Positions 26,419-34,483 of a DNA stretch of 64,000 nucleotides are shown one piece after another. The notes beneath the pieces were generated by a model. That model was not told the DNA's origin. It searched no databases and was given only the letters and a program-made list of their open reading frames with translations. Origin of the DNA: JALOOB01 sp040766655 (GTDB lineage: Bacteria > Chloroflexota > Anaerolineae > CG2-30-64-16); NCBI GenBank assembly GCA_040766655.1, contig JAXGQB010000018.1, forward strand, positions 1-64,000, written 5' to 3'. Each line of letters opens with the position of its first letter. Within the stretch, counting starts at the first letter, position 1. Position numbers and translations under genes: made by a program.

Positions 26419-26922
26419 ATGACAAAGGTCACCCTGGCCATGGCCCTGGAGCCCGCCGCGCTGGACATCGCGCAGGAGCTCACACGCCGAGGCGCTGACG
26501 GCCAGCCGCCCCTGGACCTGATCGCCCAGGCCCTCGTGTACTGGGTCGAGGCCGAGGCCGCCCAGCTGCTCGCGCACGCCACCGAGTATCTCAACCACGA
26601 CACCGCCCAGGCCGAGCGCCTGGTCCGGGCCCTCCACTACGCGGCCGGCTTCACCAACAGCCGCCCGCCCCTGCAGGACCTCCGCGAGCGCCGCAAGGCC
26701 GCGCGGATCCTCGCCAAGCGCCATCACCTGACCGTCGAACCCTGGATGCTGTGGGCCATCTGGGAGAACCAGGTCGGCTGCAACCTGTGCCAGGTCCTGG
26801 GCCCCGCGGCGCCGTGCTGGGGCCAGCGGGCCTGCCACGGCTACGAGAACGGCTGCGGCTGCCAGCACTGCAACACACGGGCCAGAATCCACCAGCTGTC
26901 ACGAGAGGAGCGCCAGCCATGA
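26419..26922 (+). CDS. Cys-rich phage-like hypothetical protein
   Basis: A 167-residue protein, helical for about 130 residues. It ends in a Cys-rich tail (CNLCQVLGPAAPCWGQRACHG, then GCGCQHC) that probably binds zinc. The ATG at 26419 follows AAAGGAGCTCACC. Its stop overlaps the next start as ATGA, indicating translational coupling. Function not known. Confidence 0.6.
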   Translation: MTKVTLAMALEPAALDIAQELTRRGADGQPPLDLIAQALVYWVEAEAAQLLAHATEYLNHDTAQAERLVRALHYAAGFTNSRPPLQDLRERRKAARILAKRHHLTVEPWMLWAIWENQVGCNLCQVLGPAAPCWGQRACHGYENGCGCQHCNTRARIHQLSREERQP

Positions 26923-27317
26923 TCAGCGTCAAACAGCTCTACCCCTCGCCCTGGGTGAGCCCAGAGGACGTCACACAGCCCGTAACGGTCAAAATTGCGG
27001 CCGTCACGGTCGACACCTTCCGCCGCCCGAACGGCCAGGACGAGGATAAGATCGTGCTCCGGTTCGAGCGCGCCCGCAAGCGCCTGCCGCTCAACAAGAC
27101 GCAGGCGAAGACCCTGGCCCAGCTCCTGGGCGACGACGCGGACACTTGGCCCGGCGCCACGATCATCCTCGCGCCCGCCACCGCGCCGAACCGCAAGGCG
27201 ACGATCGCGGTCGGCACGCCCGGCACGAACGGCCGGCCGGCCGTCGACGAGGAGCACATCTGCGAGATCTGCGGCCTGGCGAACGGCCATCACCCCGACT
27301 GCCCCGAGGCCCAGTGA
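26919..27317 (+). CDS. Phage early protein with C-terminal zinc ribbon
   Basis: A 132-residue protein. The segment from about residue 18, VTVKIAAVTVDTFRRPNGQD followed by LPLNKTQAKTLAQLLGDD, is a pattern seen in small proteins of phage recombination or replication modules. The C-terminus CEICGLANGHHPDCPE looks like a small zinc site. The ATG at 26919 overlaps the upstream stop (ATGA). The exact role is unknown. Confidence 0.6.
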   Translation: MISVKQLYPSPWVSPEDVTQPVTVKIAAVTVDTFRRPNGQDEDKIVLRFERARKRLPLNKTQAKTLAQLLGDDADTWPGATIILAPATAPNRKATIAVGTPGTNGRPAVDEEHICEICGLANGHHPDCPEAQ

Positions 27318-27467
27318 CGCACGGCGGCCCGTACCGGCCTGCGGGCCGGAACGGGCCGCAACGCCCGGACCCGCCGAGCAAGCGACCCAACCCGCACCGC
27401 CCTGGCCGCCAGGCTCACGCCCGGCGGCCAGGGAACACGGGACCCAGCACCGAAAGGACGCACGCAC

Positions 27468-27824
27468 ATGGACGCCACGCTGTTTGACCTCGCCGAATAC
27501 GCCGCACCGCCGGCGCCGGATCCCGCCCCCGTGTTCGCCGTCAACCTCCACGACCTGACCGCTCTGCGCGGCGACGGCCCGGTCAACTTCGTCGGCATGC
27601 TGCTGCACGACTTCGTCACCAGCCCACCCCTCCACGTCGACACGGACGGCGGCAAGCTGGACGGATATGCCATCATCCTCGACGGGCCGGCCGCCCAGGA
27701 CGCGGAACGGACCGCCACCCTGATCGACTTCCTGCAGACCTCGCTCGGGCCGCGCAAGCTGCACCGCCGCGTGCGCTGCTACCGCCAGGGACCGCGCGGC
27801 GGCTGGCGCGAGATCCGGCCGTAA
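27468..27824 (+). CDS. Small phage-like hypothetical protein
   Basis: A 118-residue protein starting MDATLFDLAEYAAPPAPDPA, with GAAAGGA upstream. The N-terminal DLAEYA plus a proline linker is followed by a small alpha/beta region. It resembles products from phage early clusters but no family is assigned. The 150-bp gap before it holds only GC-rich spacer. Confidence 0.55.
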   Translation: MDATLFDLAEYAAPPAPDPAPVFAVNLHDLTALRGDGPVNFVGMLLHDFVTSPPLHVDTDGGKLDGYAIILDGPAAQDAERTATLIDFLQTSLGPRKLHRRVRCYRQGPRGGWREIRP

Positions 27825-27895
27825 CGGCCGTCACCCAATGCGCGGGCCGGCGCCATCCGCCCCGCGCGGACCACCCAGCCACAGGAGGAAACACC

Positions 27896-28117
27896 ATGGC
27901 CACCCCATCCACCGCACTGCTGGACCTCGCGGAGAAGACCCTCGACCGGGCAGTGGTCCTGAAGGACCCCACCACCGCCGGCCTGCACACGCTGCGGGCG
28001 ATCGGCTACGCCCTGGTCGCCATCGGCCGGGAGCTTCACGCCGGCGGCATCAGCGTGGAGCAGGTCGACGACGCGCCGCCGGCGTCCGAGCCGGGAGGCT
28101 GGCTCGATGGACCCTGA
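27896..28117 (+). CDS. Small helical phage-like protein
   Basis: A 73-residue, mostly helical protein (TALLDLAEKTLDRAVVLKD). AGGAGGAAAC precedes the start. It is the last recognisable gene of the early run. A further frame begins at 28107 overlapping its end and reads MDPDLAARYRASQRDLRAVY before losing protein character near 28190, so the next phage gene appears truncated there. Confidence 0.55.
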   Translation: MATPSTALLDLAEKTLDRAVVLKDPTTAGLHTLRAIGYALVAIGRELHAGGISVEQVDDAPPASEPGGWLDGP

Positions 28118-28301
28118 CCTTGCCGCGCGCTACCGCGCGAGCCAGCGCGATCTGCGCGCTGTGTATGTGGCTGGTGACGCCAGACGATGGATCAGACAAA
28201 GGGTGCCGGGCGCACGCTGGATAACGCAGCCTCGCCAACACACCCCCTCTCGGCACGCCTTTGCCGTGCCAAGCCAAGTGACGATGATACCGAGCAGGCA
28301 A

Positions 28302-28330
28302 TTGCTTTATGGGTTGCTGTTTGTTACAAT
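28302..28330 (+). promoter_or_regulatory. Promoter of the peroxiredoxin gene
   Basis: TTGCTT (28302-28307), a 17-bp spacer and TACAAT (28325-28330), about 50 bp upstream of the AAGGAGG and ATG at 28380. Confidence 0.65.
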
Positions 28331-28379
28331 GCGAACAATCAACTGCCCCGTGACCACTCGATCGACCAAGGAGGCTAGT

Positions 28380-29081
28380 ATGCCGGAAATGAAGGAAGGC
28401 TGCGTCAAGCCTGCACGCGGGCCGATCCTGCCCGCGCCACAACTTGCGCCCGAGGGGGCCGCTACACCAACACAGGAGGTGCCAAAGATGCTCGCACGCG
28501 TTGGCAAGGAAGCGATTGACTTTGAGGCGACAGCGTTCGTGAAGGATGTTGGGTTCAAGCCCATCAAGCTTTCGGACTACAAGGGCAAGTGGATCGTCAT
28601 TTGCTTCTACCCGGGTGATTTCACCTTCGTCTGACCGACGGAACTGGCGGCGGTCGCCGCCATGTACGATCAGTTCCAGGCGCTGGACGCCGAGTTCCTC
28701 GCGCTGAGCACCGACAGCCGCTTCGTCCACAAGATCTGGCAGGAGCAGGAGTTGAGCAAGATGGTGGACGGCGGCGTGCCGTTCCCGATGCTGTCCGATG
28801 GCGGCGGCAAGATCGGCACGATCTACGGCGTGTACGACGAGGACGCGGGCGTGGACATCCGCGGGCGCTTCATCATTGACCCGGACTTCGTGATCCGGGC
28901 GACGGAAGTGCTGACGCCTGAGGTCGGGCGCAACCCGGCCGAGTTGGTGCGGCAGATCAAGGCCTTCCAGCACGTCGTGGCCACCGGTGAGGTGATGCCG
29001 TCGGGTTGGGAGCCGGGTCAGGTGACCCTCAAGCCCGGCCCGGACCTGGTGGGCAAGGTCTGGACGGTCTGGAAACCCTAA
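28380..29081 (+). CDS. AhpC-type peroxiredoxin, probable selenoprotein (UGA at active site)
   Basis: Peroxiredoxins reduce peroxides using an active-site Cys in the motif YPGDFTFVCPTE. Here the motif reads YPGDFTFV, then TGA (28632-28634), then PTELAAVAAMYDQF, and the frame continues undisturbed to 29081. With UGA read as selenocysteine the product is 233 residues, full length. A 7-bp hairpin with a GGUC loop lies 17 nt after the UGA, close to the fdhF SECIS geometry. The usual C-terminal resolving Cys is replaced by Met in GEVMPSGWEPG, so it would act as a 1-Sec enzyme. Two SD-start pairs exist: AAGGAGG/ATG 28380 and AGGAGG/ATG 28488, the latter at the usual family start (LARVGKEAIDF). The alternative is a Cys-to-stop mutation. 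No selABCD genes are in the window. Confidence 0.8.
28645..28662 (+). promoter_or_regulatory. Candidate bacterial SECIS hairpin
   Basis: TGGCGGC (28645-28651), loop GGTC, GCCGCCA (28656-28662). The loop begins 17 nt after the UGA codon and has the G-G-U-C seen in the E. coli fdhF element. The stem also encodes the ordinary peroxiredoxin residues Leu-Ala-Ala-Val-Ala-Ala, so part of the match could follow from codon use. Confidence 0.6.
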
Positions 29082-29107
29082 GCGGCTAGAGTGGCGCGGT
29101 AGTTGAA

Positions 29108-29145
29108 AAGGGGGCGGGTGATGCGCATCGCCCGCCCCCTTCGTC
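29108..29145. terminator. Strong hairpin between peroxiredoxin and MFS genes
   Basis: GGGGGCGGG(T)GATG / CATC(G)CCCGCCCCC forms a stem of about 14 bp at 29110-29139, followed only by TTCGTCG. It is terminator-like but lacks a long T tract. Confidence 0.6.
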
Positions 29146-29321
29146 GTAGATGGTCACACGACCGGGCGGTTTCGGCCTTTCGGACCGTAGCTGCAGGTGC
29201 CGGTGGAGGCCTTGCACCGCGCGGGCGATGAACCGGTCGGGCCGACGCGGCGACGCGGGACACGCGGCCGCGAGCGGACCATCAACTACGACTGACCGAG
29301 AAATCCGGAGATACTCCCCTC

Positions 29322-30542
29322 ATGCCCCGATGGCGTCGGACGCTCTATACGGTGTGGGTCACCCAGTTCATCGGGGTGGCCGGCTTCTCGTTCGTGATTC
29401 CTTTCATGCCGTACTACATCCAGGAACTCGGGATTTCGGGCGTTCGGGACGTCGCGCTCTGGTCCGGCTTGGTGACCTCTGCGCATGCGATCTCGATGGC
29501 GATCATGGCGCCCATCTGGGGCGCGCTCTCCGATCGTTACGGCCGGAAGCTGATGGTGTTGCGTGCCTCTTTCGGCGGCGCGGTGGTGCTCACCCTGATG
29601 GGCTTCGTCACCAACGTCCAGCAATTGCTGTTCCTGCGCGCCATCCAGGGTATATTGTCGGGCACCGTGGCGGCCACGACGACCCTCGTTGCCAGCCAGG
29701 TTCCGAAGGAGCGCAGCGGCGTGGCGCTGGGCTCGTTGCAGACAGCGCTGTTCCTCGGCGTCTCGCTCGGCCCGCTCCTGGGCGGGCTGGTCGGCGATAC
29801 GTTCGGTTACCGGCCGAGTTTCTGGGTCACCGGCCTGCTGCTCGCGCTGTCTGGCGTGCTCGTGATGGTGTTCGTCTATGAGGACTTCCATCCAGCGCAC
29901 CAAATGGCACGTCGTACCCTGGCCGATTTCCGCCAGGCAGTGGCCATTGTGTTGGCGTCGAGCGCCCTGGTCGTCGCGCTGGCGAGCCGCATCCTGCTCC
30001 GCATCGGCACCCGCACGCTGGATCCGATCCTGCCGCTCCTGGTCCAGTCGCTGCTGCCCGCGGGCAGCCCGGTCGGGGTGACCACGGGCGTGGTTGCAGC
30101 CGCCTCCGCGCTGGGCTCTGCGGTTGGTTCGCCGTTGATCGGCGGCTGGGGCGACCGCTGGGGACACCGGCGGCTCCTGGTGATCTCAGCCGTGACCGCC
30201 GGGCTGCTCTACATCCCGCAGGCGTTTGTCCAGGACGCACGTTGGTTGATCTTCTGTCAGTTGCTGACCGGGTTCGCGGTGGGCGGCACGTTGTCCACCC
30301 TGACCGCGCTGCTCAGCCAGGCCTCGCCAAGAGGACGGGAAGGCATTGTCTTCGGGCTCGACGCGAGCGCGGTCTCCGGCGCCAATGCCATCGGGCCGGT
30401 GCTGGGCGCGGCTGCCACGGCGTGGTGGGGCCTGCGATCGCCCTTCTTCGTGGCCACGGCCATGTTCGCCATCGGGGTGTTGGCCGTGGTTGTCTTCATG
30501 CGTGACGTGCCGGCGGTCGAGGCATCCGCGACAAGTCGATGA
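29322..30542 (+). CDS. MFS efflux transporter
   Basis: A 406-residue major facilitator with about 12 membrane segments. The family signature GALSDRYGRKLMVL sits between helices 2 and 3, and a related GGWGDRWGHRRLLV in the second half. The sequence is of the drug-efflux (TetA/MdtG-like) type; the substrate is unknown. It is a probable single-gene unit after the hairpin at 29110. It belongs to a block of ordinary cellular genes lying between the phage-like early operon and the minus-strand late genes. Confidence 0.88.
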   Translation: MPRWRRTLYTVWVTQFIGVAGFSFVIPFMPYYIQELGISGVRDVALWSGLVTSAHAISMAIMAPIWGALSDRYGRKLMVLRASFGGAVVLTLMGFVTNVQQLLFLRAIQGILSGTVAATTTLVASQVPKERSGVALGSLQTALFLGVSLGPLLGGLVGDTFGYRPSFWVTGLLLALSGVLVMVFVYEDFHPAHQMARRTLADFRQAVAIVLASSALVVALASRILLRIGTRTLDPILPLLVQSLLPAGSPVGVTTGVVAAASALGSAVGSPLIGGWGDRWGHRRLLVISAVTAGLLYIPQAFVQDARWLIFCQLLTGFAVGGTLSTLTALLSQASPRGREGIVFGLDASAVSGANAIGPVLGAAATAWWGLRSPFFVATAMFAIGVLAVVVFMRDVPAVEASATSR

Positions 30543-30628
30543 TCCGCATCCTGGGTGCCAGGGCGGGTTAGATCGCGCTCAAAGCGCTGACCGTCAGCAA
30601 TCGACATCTAGCCAGCGACGGGATCTTT

Positions 30629-30857
30629 ATGGCGATTATGCCCCACTTCGTGTTTGCCGAGGCTGAAGGCGGAGAACGGACCGCCATTGAGATGCCTATT
30701 CTCATCTGGCCGGCCGCGCCAGTCGCAGACAGTGAGGAGCCGGAAGCGGAATCAGTGCAGGTCGTGCCGCCGGGGCATCACGCTGTTGGACGCGCGCGGC
30801 GACATTGCCACCCAGGTGGGCACGCTCGACGAGGAAGAGGAGGAGGGACGGCAGTAG
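30629..30857 (+). pseudogene. Small acidic protein gene broken by a frameshift
   Basis: The frame starts MAIMPHFVFAEAEGGERTAI and is protein-like to about 30770 (PEAESVQVVPP). It continues sensibly only in another frame as GITLLDARGDIATQVGTLDE plus an EEEEEGRQ end. A single indel near 30770 explains this. The restored product would be about 75 residues and acidic. No family is recognised. Confidence 0.45.
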
Positions 30858-31019
30858 ATCCGTTCAGCCGGCGGCTCCAACTCCGAGCCCTCGTTTTCGG
30901 AGGTGCCTGCGGTCAAAACAGCAACGCTGGTCCTGGCCCACAAAGAGGGACCAGGATCAGCGTTCAGTGACAAGATGTCAGGCAGGTCAGAGGTGCAGAA
31001 CCTACCTCGTAACGGCGCC

Positions 31020-31514
31020 TCAGTGACCCTGGCGGTCGCCCAGCCACCGATCGACCATGAACAGGGCCGATCCCTGGGTCCCGACCATGCGCAGAGCATC
31101 GACGACCTCGGCCGCGCTCTTCTCTTCCTCGACCTGCTCGGTGATGAACCACTGCAGCATGACCTGGCTCGGGTAATCGTTCTCCTTGACCGCGATCTCG
31201 TACAGACGATTGATCAACGCGGTCACCTTCGCCTCGTGCTCCTTCACCTGCTCAAAGACGTCGAGCAGCGAAGTGAACTCAGCCGGGGGCTGGGGAATGG
31301 CCTGCAGGGTCACCTGACCGCCCCGATCATGGACGTACGCGTAGAACTTCAGCGCGTGCTCCTGCTCTTCCTGCGCCTGCAGCGCCAGCCATTTCGCCGC
31401 GCCCGGCATGTTGTGGGACTCGGCGTAGGCCGACATGGACAGGTAGAAGTAGGCCGAGTAGAGCTCGTGCTTGATCTGATCGTTCATGGCCGCTTCAAGA
31501 GTCTTGTTGAACAT
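31020..31514 (-). CDS. ftn: Ferritin (FtnA-like)
   Basis: A 164-residue non-haem ferritin, which stores iron as ferrihydrite in a 24-mer after oxidising Fe(II). The ferroxidase ligands line up with E. coli FtnA numbering: Glu17, Glu50, His53, Glu94, Gln127 and Glu130 are all visible. The start at 31514 has GGAGGT seven bases upstream. It is monocistronic. With the peroxiredoxin 2 kb away it suggests an oxidative or iron-stress theme for the cargo block. Confidence 0.93.
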   Translation of the reverse strand: MFNKTLEAAMNDQIKHELYSAYFYLSMSAYAESHNMPGAAKWLALQAQEEQEHALKFYAYVHDRGGQVTLQAIPQPPAEFTSLLDVFEQVKEHEAKVTALINRLYEIAVKENDYPSQVMLQWFITEQVEEEKSAAEVVDALRMVGTQGSALFMVDRWLGDRQGH

Positions 31515-32070
31515 CGATAAACCTCCCATATATCTGGTGTTGATAGAACACGAATATTGTACTATGCCTTGAGGTAGCCGGCAACTTAGGACGCATCTGG
31601 AACTGCTCACCGATAGGGCAAAGGAGATCAGGGCGAGGCGACCTGTGCTGCCGGCGCGGGCTGTTGAAGTGTCTTTAGGCACTCAAGGACTACCAAGAGC
31701 ACATCCTTGAGTGTGTGTGAGACGCATCCGGGAAGTGTATCGATACACTGCACTTCGAAGACCGCGCCGAACAATGTGAGGTGTCTCGCGAAGAGGTACT
31801 GGCGCTACAAAGAAATGGGCTTCTCGACCGTAGCGAGCGTGCCAAGGATGGGACGATCAAGTTCTGCCGCAGGCATCATACGAAGGCCGGGAGGTTGTTG
31901 GAAGGGATCGTTCAAACGGACGATCGTAACCTCTTGGGAATCACCGTCTACGAACTACCGCTACTGCGGCGTGCTGCTTGAGGCGTCACAATAGCCAATA
32001 GCAGAAACCCGGTCATGAGCCAAACACCGGAGAGCAGGGCCAGATGGTTCCTGACCCTGCTCTTTGAATT
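31515..32070. other. Spacer between cellular cargo and prophage late genes
   Basis: No firm gene is seen. A GTG-started frame at 31781-31981 (REEVLALQRNGLLDRSERAK) is open upstream to 31721 and could be a remnant, but it has no SD or family match that I recognise. The right edge lies 70 bp before the last prophage late gene. Confidence 0.4.
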
Positions 32071-32715
32071 TCAGACGACATGCGCGGTCGGTCGCCCCAA
32101 CAGCCCATCCAGCTTCCCCTCCACCATCTCCAGCCTTCTCTCAATCCCCCCCAGCCGCTTCTCGATCTTGCCGTACCCGTTCACCAGTCCCGGCAGCAGG
32201 AACGCCGCGCCCGCCATCGCCGGGAACTCCAGCGCCACCTGCGCCACCGCCACCCGGTGCGCCAGGGCCACCGTCCCGCCCGCGGCCACCGCGCGCAGGA
32301 ACTCGACGTCATACACCACCGCCGCGCGATCCTCGACCCCGGCCCACATGCCGACGCACGTGATGCTCGACTGAGACAAGGTCTCTGCGATCGAATGCAG
32401 GGATTCATCGCGGACGCCCGAAAAGCACGCGGACAGCAGCACCACCCCCGGCGGAACCTGGCGCATCATGCAGGCCAGCCAGTCCGCACCCACCGGCCCA
32501 TCCGCGGCCATGAGCCGGCCCGGCGCGCCGTGCCCGCTCCACAGCACCACATCCCACGCCTCGCCCAGCCGCGCGGCCACCGCCGCGCGCGTCGCGCGCG
32601 CCCCGCCGCACACCACCAGCTCGACGCCCTCCAGCTCCGCCACGGCCACCAGCTCATCGACCCAGCGCAGCTTCGGCAGCCCCGCCATCTCCGGCGCAAT
32701 CAGCAACACCCGCAT
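32071..32715 (-). CDS. CHAT/caspase-like cysteine protease at the end of the prophage late cluster
   Basis: A 214-residue protein with a caspase-fold signature. His62 lies in VVLWSGHGAPG and Cys97 in GVVLLSACFSGVRD, the His-Cys dyad arrangement of CHAT and peptidase C14 domains. A hydrophobic segment (FPAMAGAAFLLPGLVNGYG, about residues 165-183) is followed by a short coiled coil (KIEKRLGGIERRLEMVEGKL). The start at 32715 is preferred, because the longer frame upstream is heptad-repeat sequence. It is the most distal gene after tail-fibre-like, adaptor and lysis genes. A CHAT protease here is unusual and suggests a lysogen-encoded exclusion or host-killing function, which is inference. Confidence 0.75.
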   Translation of the reverse strand: MRVLLIAPEMAGLPKLRWVDELVAVAELEGVELVVCGGARATRAAVAARLGEAWDVVLWSGHGAPGRLMAADGPVGADWLACMMRQVPPGVVLLSACFSGVRDESLHSIAETLSQSSITCVGMWAGVEDRAAVVYDVEFLRAVAAGGTVALAHRVAVAQVALEFPAMAGAAFLLPGLVNGYGKIEKRLGGIERRLEMVEGKLDGLLGRPTAHVV

Positions 32716-32719
32716 ACGC

Positions 32720-32846
32720 CCTCCACGGATTGAAGATTGAAAATCACAGATTGAAAATTGCCCTCGCCGGCGCGCCAGGGTCGCGGCCGCCATCGCGCCC
32801 CGGGGGCCGGGAATCTTCAATTTTCAATCTTCAATCTTCAATCAGG
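32720..32846. repeat. Heptad-armed inverted repeat between CHAT and fibre-like genes
   Basis: GATTGAAGATTGAAAATC-type heptads (32728-32760) and AATCTTCAATTTTCAATC-type heptads (32813-32843) face each other around a core of about 50 bp. The right arm ends at the stop codon of the gene at 32842. Confidence 0.85.
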
Positions 32847-33486
32847 CAACCGCCGTGATCTGCCCGTCCGCCACCGTCACCGTCCGGCCATCCCCCGTGG
32901 CGAACGACCCGGACCAGCCCGCCGACTGCAGCAGGTAGCGGCCGTCGCCCGTCCGCCGGTTGAGCGCATCCTCGTCCGCGGTCGCATCCGCCACGTTCAC
33001 CACCCGATTGAACTGCGCGTTCACAATCCCGCTCCTGGAATAGATCGTCAGCGGACCCTCCGAGGAGATGGACAGCCCCACCGGATGCAGCGCCACGATC
33101 GACAGCCCCGTGAGGAACCCCAGATCGACGTCGGCCCCGATCGTGAACACCGGGTCGCCGGCCGCATCCACCCAGACCACCCCGCCGCCCTCGAACTTGC
33201 CCAGCAGCGCCTCCAGCGTCAGGTCCCCGCGCACCCGCAGCAGCTCGCCCGTCCACTTCAGAAACTGCGCCGCATCGCCGATGTTGAACCGGGCCACCCC
33301 ATCCGCGTCCACGCCCAGCCACCAGCCGGCCGTCGCATCATCCGTGTACCGCGCCTTGCCCGCGCGCAGCACGCCGCCCGGCACGACCTCGAGGATGGTG
33401 TGGATCACCTGCCGCAGCCACCCCTGCGAGTCGCCCTCCGCCGCACCCTTGCTCCAACCCTTCGGACCCAGTTTGCCCCAGCCCAT
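32842..33486 (-). CDS. Phage tail-fibre or appendage-like structural protein
   Basis: A 214-residue protein beginning MGWGKLGPKGWSKGAAEGDS. It is beta-rich with many Gly/Asp turns (ARYTDDATAGWWLGVDADG) and a C-terminal SGSFATGDGRTVTVADGQIT motif typical of phage appendage proteins. The start at 33486 excludes repeat-derived codons upstream. It is intact. Its neighbours are CHAT downstream and an adaptor-like gene upstream. Confidence 0.6.
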   Translation of the reverse strand: MGWGKLGPKGWSKGAAEGDSQGWLRQVIHTILEVVPGGVLRAGKARYTDDATAGWWLGVDADGVARFNIGDAAQFLKWTGELLRVRGDLTLEALLGKFEGGGVVWVDAAGDPVFTIGADVDLGFLTGLSIVALHPVGLSISSEGPLTIYSRSGIVNAQFNRVVNVADATADEDALNRRTGDGRYLLQSAGWSGSFATGDGRTVTVADGQITAVA

Positions 33487-33499
33487 CGCCACCCCTTCT

Positions 33500-33650
33500 C
33501 CGGTTGAAGGTTGTGCCAACTTCGGTTGGCGTGCCAGCTTCGCTGGCCCTAGGTTGAAAGTTGCAGGTTACGGGTCAAACCTTCAACCTTCAACCTTCAA
33601 CCCGTTCCGCAACCGTTCTCTTCCTTCTTCCTTCTTCCGTCTTCCATCAC
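33500..33650. repeat. Heptad-armed repeat with mini-hairpins
   Basis: The hairpins CCAACTTCGGTTGG and CCAGCTTCGCTGG lie among GGTTGAA/CTTCAAC heptads (33502-33600). They are followed by CTTCCTT-type heptads (33614-33645) up to the stop of the next gene. Confidence 0.8.
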
Positions 33651-34333
33651 AGCCCGATGTCTCCCCAGTTGGGTTGCGGCACGTCGATCAACGTCCCGCC
33701 GCCGAGCCACACCAGCCGGTCCATCACGTCCTTGTAACGCTCCCACGCCCGCCGCGCCTCCTGGCCCAGCTGCGACAGTACCACCGTCGATGCATCCACG
33801 ACTACCGCCTCGTCCGCCTGCAGCTCGTACTGCGCCGCGAACGCCACGTACGCCGTGAGCGCCTCGATGTGCTGGACGGGCACGGAGATCTCCGCCGCAT
33901 CGACGCCCACCGCGGGCGCCAGGTGCGGCCCCAGGTACTCGACGACCGCGGTCTCGCCCGTCACGCCGGCCTGCGCGAAGACGATCTGCGCCGCGTCGTC
34001 CGACGTGTCGCCGGCCGCCATGCCGCGCAGCGCATACACGTCGTCGCCCGAGATGAACGCCCCATCGTACTCGCTCACGAAGCGCAGCAGCCGCGGCGGG
34101 TCCTCCCCCGCCGGGCACTCGACCGACAGCACCGCCTGGATGCCGAACCCGCCCGGCAGCGCGTAGGCGTAGGTGTCATCCGCCAGCTCGATCGTCGCGC
34201 GCCAGCGCCGCGGGAAGTGCGCGGAGTACAGGTGCACCGCCTGCGCGATCCATTGGTCCACCGTCGCGTTCGGCCACGCCGCCGTCGACGCCAGCGTCAG
34301 CCGCACCAGCGCCCGCAGTTCACCGAGATTCAT
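33647..34333 (-). CDS. Phage head-tail adaptor-like protein
   Basis: A 228-residue protein starting MNLGELRALVRLTLASTAAW. The helical N-terminus followed by a beta-rich middle and helical end, and the position between capsid and appendage genes, fit phage connector or adaptor proteins of the gp6/gp15 type. The gene is intact. Assignment rests on pattern and context. Confidence 0.5.
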   Translation of the reverse strand: MNLGELRALVRLTLASTAAWPNATVDQWIAQAVHLYSAHFPRRWRATIELADDTYAYALPGGFGIQAVLSVECPAGEDPPRLLRFVSEYDGAFISGDDVYALRGMAAGDTSDDAAQIVFAQAGVTGETAVVEYLGPHLAPAVGVDAAEISVPVQHIEALTAYVAFAAQYELQADEAVVVDASTVVLSQLGQEARRAWERYKDVMDRLVWLGGGTLIDVPQPNWGDIGL

Positions 34334-34346
34334 CGCTCACCCCTCG

Positions 34347-34475
34347 CCCCTGCGGGGCGATGGAAGATTGAAGATTACAGATTGAAGACTCCGGGCAGCT
34401 GCTGGCAGAGATCGCCTGCGCCGCAGCGTGACCAATCTTCCATCTTCCATCTTCAATCTTCAATGGCCGAAGGCC
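34347..34475. repeat. Heptad-armed inverted repeat between adaptor and endolysin
   Basis: A short GC hairpin (CGCCCCTGCGGGGCG) is followed by a left arm of GATGGAAGATTGAAGATTAC heptads (34362-34388). A core of about 45 bp follows, then a right arm of CAATCTTCCATCTTCC heptads (34433-34463). Confidence 0.85.
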
Positions 34476-34483
34476 GCCGTCCT

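Noticed and set aside
28632..28634. Simple nonsense mutation splitting a peroxiredoxin
   Set aside because: Possible, but the UGA sits exactly at the catalytic Cys codon, both sides are well conserved, and a SECIS-like hairpin is correctly placed. Selenocysteine is the better reading until sel genes are checked.
31781..31981. 66-codon GTG-started frame after the ferritin promoter region
   Set aside because: There is no SD, no recognised family and no context. It may be a remnant but cannot be supported as a gene.
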